A stretch of 64,000 nucleotides of DNA from NCBI GenBank assembly GCA_012861695.1, contig JAAOOA010000603.1, positions 92,501-156,500 of the forward strand, written 5' to 3'. The notes below the pieces were generated by a model. That model did no database searches, was not told the origin of the DNA, and worked only from the letters and a program-made list of their open reading frames with translations. The DNA is from Trematomus loennbergii (Eukaryota > Chordata > Actinopteri > Perciformes > Nototheniidae). The position numbers and the translations under genes were made by a program. Of this stretch, positions 56,880-64,000 are shown one piece after another. How positions within the stretch are numbered: position 1 is the stretch's first letter; the number at the start of each line of letters is the position of its first letter.

Positions 56880-57695
56880 CCTGGAGCTCTTGATGTGAGA
56901 GATGATTCTGCTGGACAGGTCTTCATCACTCGATCTCCTCCTGAAGTACTCCTCCTTCTGGGCGTCAGTGAAGCCTCGTACTTCTGTTACCCTGTCCACA
57001 CACTCAGGAGGGATCTGATTCGCCGCTGCAGCTCTGGAAGTTATCCAGACGAGAGCCGAGGGAAGCAGCTTCCCCCTGATGAGGTTTGTCAGCAGCACGT
57101 TGACTGAAGACTGCTGTGAGACATCAGACACAACCTCATTGTTTCTGAAGTCCAGAGAAAGTCTGCTTTGATCCAGGCCGTCAAAGATGAGCAGCACTTT
57201 GCAGACAGCCAGCTGCTCTGCTGTGACCGTCTGTAAGGTTGGATGGAAAACATGGAGCAGCCTGAGAAGACTGTACTGCTCACCTTTTATCAGGTTCAGC
57301 TCCCTGAAGGAGAGCGGGATCACCAGACTGACATCTTGGTTTTCCAAACCCTCGGCCCAGTCCAGAGTGAACTTCTGCACTGAGAAGGTTTTTCCAACTC
57401 CAGCGACTCCGTTGGTCAGGACCGCTCTGATGTGTGTCTTTTGGTCAGGTAAGGCTTTAAAGATGTCCTGGCACTTGATTGGAGTTTCATGGAGGGCTTC
57501 TTCTTGGAAGCTGTCTCCAGCTGCTCACCTCATGTTGGGTATTAACCTCTTCACTCTGTCCTTGTGTGATGTAGAGCTCAGTGTAGATGCTGTTGAGGAG
57601 GGTTTCACTTTGATCAGTTCCTTCGGTCACACGTTCACATCTCCTCCTCAGACTGATCCTATGTTCATCTAAAACCTCCTGCAGACCACCATCTG
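56878..57695 (-). pseudogene. NLR locus 3: FISNA and half NACHT, truncated and frameshifted
   Basis: Counterpart of 45563-46382 with the same 3' break. Two single-base deletions near 57501 and 57524 shift the frame after FISNA (NTQHEV), so FISNA (57487-57744 frame) and NACHT (56859-57380 frame) no longer join. The P-loop and Walker B ([11 protein letters not shown]) regions are still readable. It is a clear pseudogene unless these are sequencing errors. Confidence 0.83.
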
Positions 57696-57810
57696 CTGGA
57701 AGAGAAAAACACATGTGAGATAAATGAAAGTGTTTAAAAATCACAAAACAATTAACAGGAAGAATTTTTTTTTTTAAATCAAGTTACCAGCAAAATATGT
57801 ATAGACTTAC

Positions 57811-58010
57811 TTTGTATAATGCTGCATCCTTCTCCACACTGGGGACATGAGGGGTCTCCCGATGGAGTTGGCTGCTCCCAGCCTGAGGTGATGCACTGTC
57901 TGCAGATCCAGTGGTCACAGCTGGTAGTGACTGGATCTTTCAGGACGTCCTGACACAAAGCACAGCTGGACAGCTGCTCCTCCACAGGAACAGTACGTTT
58001 CCTCTTCTCT
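57811..58010 (-). CDS. RING-finger exon of NLR locus 3
   Basis: 200 bases, same splice sites and complete C3HC4 RING as 46498-46697 ([29 protein letters not shown]). The frame through the exon is open. Confidence 0.78.
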
Positions 58011-59681
58011 CTGTGGAGATGAACACATCCTTTATAGCACTTAACATTAGTGGTAAGCGATTAACCAATGGTACAATAAGGAATCAAGTTCTGGTTTGAT
58101 ATTATTAAAATATTGTTATCCTTTTTCCACCGCTTATCCGAGGTCAGGTTCCCAGGCCAGCGTGGAGTTAAATCCCTTCACCAGGTCCTGGAACCGTCCC
58201 TCGGTCTCCTGCTAGCTGCACACCTCCCTAGGGAGTGGGTCAGGTGGCCTCCTTACTGCCCGAACCTCCTCAACTGGCTCTCTTCTATGCGAAGGATCAG
58301 CTAACTTCTCACCTTATCCCTAAGGGGGATGCCAGAAACCCTCCATAGAAAACCCATGTCAGCCGTTTGTTTACCCGCACTACACATTTGGGCTTACCAG
58401 GTTTATTCAGTCCACTTCAAATACTCGAGACGATGCAGTTATGTATTTGAAGTGGACAGGGCCATATCTCAACATTGCAATGGCCAGGAAGCTGATACTT
58501 AAACTGTGTCATACATATAACGCATGGAATTAGTGGACCAATTCCGGAGATGATTGGACAACCTTTGACTTTGTCTCACATTTCACACTCATATCTGAAA
58601 AACTTCAATTTTCCTGAGAAAAATAAAGTTGCTCTGATTTGCCTGAAAGTTGGTATACTGAGAAAAGTGGCCTAACAGACGAGTATTTCAAACTTACGTA
58701 CATGCATCCCCCGGCATCTTGGAAATATGACCTTGTCCACTTCAAATACATAACTGCAGGTTCTCGGGTATTTGAAGTGTAACGTACACTTCAAATACCC
58801 GAGAACCTGCAGAAATGTATGGGAAGTGTAAAGGCCTATACCTCAACATTGCAATGGGCTAGGAAGCTGATACTTGAACTGTGTCATGCCACCAGCCCAT
58901 GGATTGAGTGTCTCGAATTTGGAGATGATTGGAGAACCTTAGATTTTTGACCTTTTCAAACTCACTCGTTTTTTCCTGAAAAACAGGTCAAAAATAAAGT
59001 TGCTCGGATTTGCATGAAAGTTGGTGTACTTGGAAAAATGGCCTCACAGAAATTCAAAGTGCATGTAGCCCTTGGCATCTTTAGGATATGACCTTGTGCA
59101 TTTCAAATACATCAAGTCAAGTAGTGAGGAAGGGTATTTCACATCGCCTCAAATGGAGATCAGTGAGGTCTCAGAAGTTACGTGATAAATGATTTTGGAA
59201 CAACAACATCCATCCGACACCCCCTTCTCAGCCTCTGCTTTCCCCCTGGGCCGTCCGCCCGAAACTTATTTAGTTGGACAACATTTTTTTTAAACAAGTA
59301 TATATCAATATTATCATTTCATCATGATTGTCATTTTAAAAACATTTTATGCCACAAATATAATGATAAAACAACAGGTTCATAATACTTGAACACCATT
59401 ACAAAAAAGCCATTGACTGATCATCCTTAAGGATTCATTGTATTGTGAAAACAAATTGAATAATGGTCAATGTGTTTCTTTACTGTTCTGCGTTTTAACT
59501 GTATTTTACTTTTACTGTAATCTGCTTTGCTTCTTTACTGACTTCAAATGTGTTTCTTTGCTGTAAACAACTGTGATTATTACTGGGTGCACTCATGTAG
59601 TTAATAAAGAACAGGTTAGATTATCAGGTAACATAAACACTGAATCCTCTTCAGGTCAGTTTACAGTAGAAACAGACTTAC
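58011..59681. other. intron of NLR locus 3; junction of unit B with the third partial copy
   Basis: Counterpart of 46698-48364. The 28-bp hairpin recurs at 58754-58781 / 58785-58812. Around 59240 the match to 33500 and 47930 begins again. Confidence 0.6.
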
Positions 59682-59786
59682 TCTGTGTCTGAGGGTCCAG
59701 GTTCATCTCTGAAGTATAGAGGAGAGCCTTTAGACTGGTCACTCTTCAGAGACAGACGGCCAGAGACTGAAGACTCTGCTCTCTGT
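59682..59786 (-). CDS. NLR N-terminal exon 2, copy 3 (locus 3)
   Basis: 105 bases with the same splice sites and peptide as the other two copies, ending EPGPSDTE. Confidence 0.8.
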
Positions 59787-60108
59787 CTGAAACAACACAT
59801 GTTGTACACACACCATTAGTTCATTTATAGAGCAGCTTTAGTCCTCTGTCTGTTCACCTGATTAAACATGGTTAGAGTGTTTGAGTCGTGCTTGTTGGTT
59901 TCTGCTGTTACAATTCATGTTTGAAACGTTTTACAAAGTCGTATCTTTACTATTATTTACTATCGCTGATGCAAGGAGCACGAGTTCAATCAAACTGTGT
60001 TACTGTATACCAAGTTTTTTCACTGTGATCATTAAAACAAGTTTAGATTAAGAGATAATATACAAACTGAATCCTCTTCAGGTCAGTTTACAGTAGAAAC
60101 AGACTTAC

Positions 60109-60233
60109 TCTGTGTCTGAGGGTCCAGGTTCATTACTGAAGACTAGAGGTGTTTCTTTAGACCGGTCACTCTTCAGAGACAGACAGCTGGAGACTGGAGA
60201 TCTTTTCTCTTCCTCAACTTTTAAATCACTCAT
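60109..60233 (-). CDS. NLR start-codon exon, copy 3 (locus 3)
   Basis: Acceptor ctgcag at 60265-60270; ATG complement at 60231-60233. Encodes MSDLKVEEEKRSPVSSCLSL and then SDRSKETPLVFSNEPGPSDT. Open frame, gtaagt donor. Confidence 0.82.
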
Positions 60234-60269
60234 CTTCTCCAGTCTGAGAGATAAACCAGTAACACTGCA

Positions 60270-60423
<154 letters not shown>

Positions 60424-60686
60424 TTTCAATCAAAACCAACATAATAATAAACTTGTTTAAAATACAACAATCAGTCAGACTTCAGACAGGCCTCTACATG
60501 TTGACTGTGCTGGGCTGTTACACGATATGTAACTCTGATGGATCAGAAACCAGTACATGGAAAAAACATTACAACATTAGCAGAAGTCTCATTGGACTCT
60601 AGGACGCTGATTTTGTATCAAGAAGTTATGTTCTGAATCAGTTTAACAGAGTAAATAATGTGTTAAAAAGCAGAGCCTGGTGTTAA

Positions 60687-61675
60687 AGCTCCCATGTCAT
60701 GCTTTTCCGGTTATTACCCGTCCCCTTGTGTGTTATGAAGGTTTTTATGCATGTAAACGGTGTGCAGAGTCAAAACCCTCAAAGTACACCCTGTAGCGAG
60801 TAAACTCTAACACAGAAAATACCTCCCCAAAACGCCTCGTTGGAGATACGTCACTGTCCATTTGATTCTTCCATTTCGTTCCGGGTACGGCATGATGTCA
60901 AGCGGTACCCGGAACGAAATGGACCAATCCCGAAGAGCCGTTACGTTACGTCCGCGGAGCCGTTACGTTAAGCCCCCGCTGATTGGTCCAAATTGACTGA
61001 TCCACGGACTTCCTCACACACACATCTGTGTGCAGGGAGCAGGCAGCTCAGCTGATTTCTCCTCCCTGGCTGCAGGCTGATAACAGACAGTTGGGATCGC
61101 GGCGAAATTCTCTCTGCAGCAGACCCATTCTCTCTGCAGACCCATTCTCTCTGCAGACCCATTCTCTCTGCAGACCCATTCTCTCTGCAGACCCATTCTC
61201 TCTGCAGACCCATTCTCTCTGCAGACCCATTCTCTCTGCAGACCCATTCTCTCTGCGTTTATCAACCTTTTTCTTACTCAATATCAAGCCACACTTATTG
61301 TTTTTACTTCGGATGTGAGTTTGTGTGTGCTCAGGATGAGTTTGGCTGTGTTTCGCTATGTATCCTAAACAAGGAAGCAACACCTCCACGGAGCTCAGCG
61401 CAATTCACAACGTCCCGACCAATCAGAGCACACTGTGCTCACAGGGAGGGTGGGGGCTGGAGCTTTTGGAGCTACAACGAGCCGTTAAAGGCAGAGAGTG
61501 AAATTCAGTGAATACAAGTAGTTTACAGAGATGCTGTATGAGAAACCAATGTGAGTTTGGAGAGATGCTGTTTGAGAAACCAATGTGAGTTTGGAAAAAT
61601 GCACAGTATAAATCTATTTTAGTATACCTCAACAATGGAATTATGATCAGTGGAAATGGCCATGACACCTCTCCT
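60687..61675. mobile_element. TTAA element in intron 1 of NLR locus 3
   Basis: Loci 1 and 2 read gtgttaacactcaccc here; locus 3 reads gtgTTAA, 989 extra bases, then TTAAcactcaccc. The ends agctcccatgtcatgc and catgacacctctcct are only loosely inverted. It contains a 17-bp minisatellite (61107-61256) and no transposase. It is a third TTAA family distinct from the other two. Confidence 0.88.
61107..61256. repeat. 17-bp minisatellite, about nine units
   Basis: Unit attctctctgcagaccc, nearly identical in all copies; the first has an extra cag. The open frames seen across it in all three minus-strand phases are a by-product of a stop-free unit whose length is not a multiple of three. Confidence 0.9.
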
Positions 61676-61686
61676 TTAACACTCAC

Positions 61687-61790
61687 CCTGTTGTCCTCCT
61701 CCTCTCTGTCGAAGTGTAAAATGGCAGTTTGACTTCATTCTTCACTTCAACACCCTCACCTGTCTGCATCTCCTCCTCCCTTTGTTTCAT
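61687..61790 (-). other. 5' untranslated exon of NLR locus 3 (inferred)
   Basis: Same gtgagt donor and conserved block as at 35009 and 49365, with one extra tcc. The transposon at 60687-61675 lengthens the following intron. Confidence 0.5.
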
Positions 61791-61989
61791 AGCCTCATCA
61801 GAGGAATGTGAACATACAGGATTATATTCAGTAAGATAGAAATAGACATGCAGCAAGTAAACATCCTGCATTAAAAGCCTTACTAAAGTTAAAGTGTGTA
61901 GGTATTTAAGAGCTCTACTGTTGACTGTGCATTACATTTTTCCCTTATGTATATATAATGCAATTATTTGTAATTATTTTAATAGAAAT

Positions 61990-62869
61990 GTAAACGTTGT
62001 TTTTCAAGTTTGTTTTTATTTTTGTCATGTATTCAAAATAATTTATTAAAAACATATTTTAACGTTTTTTCATGTTTTGTATTCAATTTAAAAAAAATAT
62101 TTGTTTAATATTATTATTTTAATATAATCTTTATTACCTTTGTTTCAATTGTCATTCGTTCGTATAGTAATTCAGTGCAAACATATCTCTTCTCAAAAGC
62201 ATATCTTAAATCATAAAAGATTATTAAATATTAAACGTATTTAATTTTTTATATTTCCGGCTTTCATTTGATAGAAATAAGGTCGAACCTCCTTGTTTAC
62301 CTTACTGTGGTTGATAAGACGTTTGTGTTATGGAACGATTTGTGTTTAGGTTATTGATCTGTCCATATGTTTCAAAATAAACCTCACTATGGATAGCTAG
62401 TCTTATCAGTAAAGTCTCTGAGAGGGAATTACAGCCTGTCTCTACGGCCTCTCTCTTGTAATTCACACGACATCTTAAAATATTTAGCTATCATCAAGTG
62501 TTGTTTGTTCTCTAAACACATCCATGCTTTTAACAGACGAGGGCTTTTATTTTGAAATTACTTCCTGGCCATTAAGTTTTAAGGTAAAAAACTAAAACTA
62601 AAGAAATGTTGCAGTTGCTTTTTCGATTACTGGTATAAGAAAGAAAGACGATTGAAACAGTGAGCCGGCCCGGCTAAAATAACTGGATGGCCTACCTGCC
62701 TGTCAGCCTTCCATCTGTGCACAAACTTATCTCGTGCCCTCATTGGTCATGTGCACGTTCGTGTGTGTTGGAGGAGGGGCTCTGTAAGGAAGTGGCAGAT
62801 TTTCTCCGGTTGTGTATTTTCAAATTCTAGCGCACTCGAGCCGGTTTCTCAAACTTACCTACCCCACCT
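61990..62869. other. rearranged, inverted pieces of the duplicated unit
   Basis: Up to about 61990 the sequence follows the upstream region of the other loci. Then 62275-62575 is an inverted match to about 39925-40240, 62583-62660 to about 35465-35545, and 62663-62869 to about 39535-39745. The pieces are joined without the TTAA element that separates them in units A and B. No genes. Confidence 0.65.
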
Positions 62870-62871
62870 TT

Positions 62872-63856
62872 AAGATTAAGCCTTTTATTGTCATTGTACC
62901 AAATTACAATGAGATTCAGAGTGCAACCCTGTCCCAGTGTGCAATAACTATACATACATAACATTAAAAACACGGCAGTAGGACGGACAACATAAACAGT
63001 CATACGGGGGGAATAGATCGTTAAAAATAATGATATAAAAATAATTTTAAAAGTGCATTAAAAATGTGTATAAAGTGTATATGTGTGAAGATGATTACGG
63101 TTATTGCATTAAGCGTGGTGGTTAAGCAGCCTGACGGCCCAGGGGTAGAAACTGTTTTTTAGTCTGTTTGTCCGTGACTTGAAGCTCCTGTATCTCCTCC
63201 CAGAAGGCAGGAGAGAGAACAGTCTGTGACCTGGGTGAGAGCTGTCCTTTATTATTTTATTAGCTCTGCTGAGGCAGAGGGAGGTGGAGATGTGTTCCAG
63301 AGAGGGCAGGGGGCAGCCGATGGTTTTCTCTGCCATCCTGATCACTCTCTGCAGGGTTTTCTTGTCCGCAGCTGAGCATCCAGCATACCACCCCGAGATG
63401 GAGTATGACCGCACGCTCTCGATGGTTGCCCGGTAGAAGGACACCAGCAGCTTCTTGTTCAGTCGGTTCCTCCAAAGCACCCTCAGGGAGTGTAGTCGCT
63501 GCTGGGCCTTCTTAACTGCTGCAGTGGTGTGTGCTGTCCAGCTGAGGCTCTCCGATATTTGTACCCCCAGGAACTTAAAGGTGGAGACCCTCTCCACTCT
63601 CTCTCCATTGAGGTGAAGGGGGGCGGGTTCTGGACGGTGCTTTCTGAAGTCTATAATGATTTATTTGGTTTTGCTTGTGTTCAGATGTAGGTTGTTTGCT
63701 GAACACCACGCAGACAGCTTCAGGATCTCGTCTCTGTATGCCGACTCGTCTCCCTTATGTATTTGACCGACCACAGTGGTGTCATCTGCACATTTTATAA
63801 TGGAGTTGGAGGGGTGGGTGGGAGAGCAGTCGTGTGTGTAGAGTGTGTAGAGTAGC
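62872..63856 (-). mobile_element. LINE of a second family (jockey/Rex1-like annotation), 3' part
   Basis: The minus-strand LINE ends at 62872-62930 with a 3' tail (cttttattgtcattgtacca type). Upstream are the RT C-terminal region (63109-63597) and the RT palm remnant (63661-63840) with KCADDTTVVGQIHKGDES. The palm is cut at about 63856, just before THDCSPTHPSNSIIK would join the PQG motif, and other DNA follows. Confidence 0.8.
63109..63597 (-). pseudogene. LINE reverse transcriptase C-terminal region
   Basis: 162 residues without stops: FKFLGVQISESLSWTAHTTA, QQRLHSLRVLWRNRLNKKLL, SFYRATIESVRSYSISGWYA, RVIRMAEKTIGCPLPSLEHI and LFSLLPSGRRYRSFKSRTNR. This is the thumb and C-terminal tail, typical of fish proteins annotated as jockey-like RTs. 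The palm is in another frame (63661 onward), so a frameshift or stop separates them near 63600-63660. Confidence 0.85.
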
Positions 63857-64000
63857 CAAAACATCGTTATGACATCATAAAGTGGCCAAAATCTGATCAG
63901 CTCATTTTCAGACAGGTTTTTATATAAATAGACCAGGACAAAAAGAGAGAGAATCTTTGTTCCTGAAACTTTCAGAGTCTCTTTCCACAGAGGGGACACA
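63857..64000. other. non-coding, likely another transposon end
   Basis: The homology to the LINE stops at 63856. The remaining bases (gacatcataaagtggccaaa and onward) are not recognised; the window ends inside this stretch. Confidence 0.4.

Noticed and set aside
61014..61389. Repetitive frames with RENGSAERMGLQREWVC-type units
   Set aside because: By-product of the 17-bp minisatellite inside a transposon; open in all phases.

Overview
The window is vertebrate nuclear DNA, almost certainly from a teleost fish. It carries fish-type NOD-like receptor (NLR) exons (FISNA plus NACHT plus ribonuclease-inhibitor-type leucine-rich repeats, with GT/AG introns), L2/CR1-type LINEs with the common fish 3' end, hAT, Tc1/mariner, Harbinger-like and TTAA-target DNA transposons, and long CA microsatellites. 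There is no bacterial or viral gene organisation. The species cannot be named from the sequence.

The host genes are a cluster of three NLR loci, all on the minus strand. Each starts with a 5' untranslated exon (35.0, 49.4, 61.7 kb), then a start-codon exon encoding a peptide that ends EPGPSDTE (34.4, 48.8, 60.1 kb), a second exon of the same motif (34.0, 48.4, 59.7 kb), a RING-finger exon (21.5, 46.5, 57.8 kb) and a FISNA-NACHT exon. Locus 1 continues through the full NACHT exon (19.5-21.3 kb) into six LRR exons (16.3-19.3 kb), but its RING, NACHT and one LRR exon carry frameshifts. Loci 2 and 3 stop inside the NACHT exon at the same breakpoint, next to a 28-bp tandem repeat, and have no LRRs. 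A fragment of a MADF-type gene (24.6-28.3 kb) lies within the long intron region of locus 1.

Layout: 0-3.5 kb is old non-coding repeat. From 3.5 to 11.3 kb there is a LINE on the minus strand with esterase-type ORF1 and endonuclease/reverse-transcriptase ORF2, split by a TTAA element and another insertion. From 11.3 to 15.5 kb lie several short DNA transposons with visible terminal repeats. From 15.7 to 21.7 kb is the 3' two thirds of NLR locus 1. From 21.7 to 24.2 kb is a DNA transposon with long inverted repeats and an XPG-like protein remnant (Academ-like). From 24.8 to 27.8 kb is a three-level transposon nest inside the MADF gene remnant. From 30.5 to 33.4 kb are a Charlie-like hAT and a foldback element. 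From 33.5 to 47.9 kb (unit A) and 47.9 to 59.2 kb (unit B) are two tandem copies of one segment; a third partial copy runs 59.2-62.0 kb and ends in an inverted, rearranged stretch and a second LINE family (62.9-63.9 kb).

Units A and B are so similar that insertions can be read against empty sites: the 3-kb LINE at 35.7-38.7 kb is missing from unit B, and the 1-kb TTAA element at 60.7-61.7 kb is missing from the other two NLR loci. The picture is an NLR cluster expanding by tandem duplication in a region that TTAA-target transposons hit repeatedly. No intact, complete protein-coding gene could be demonstrated in the window. The best-preserved host coding segment is the RING plus FISNA-NACHT part of locus 2.
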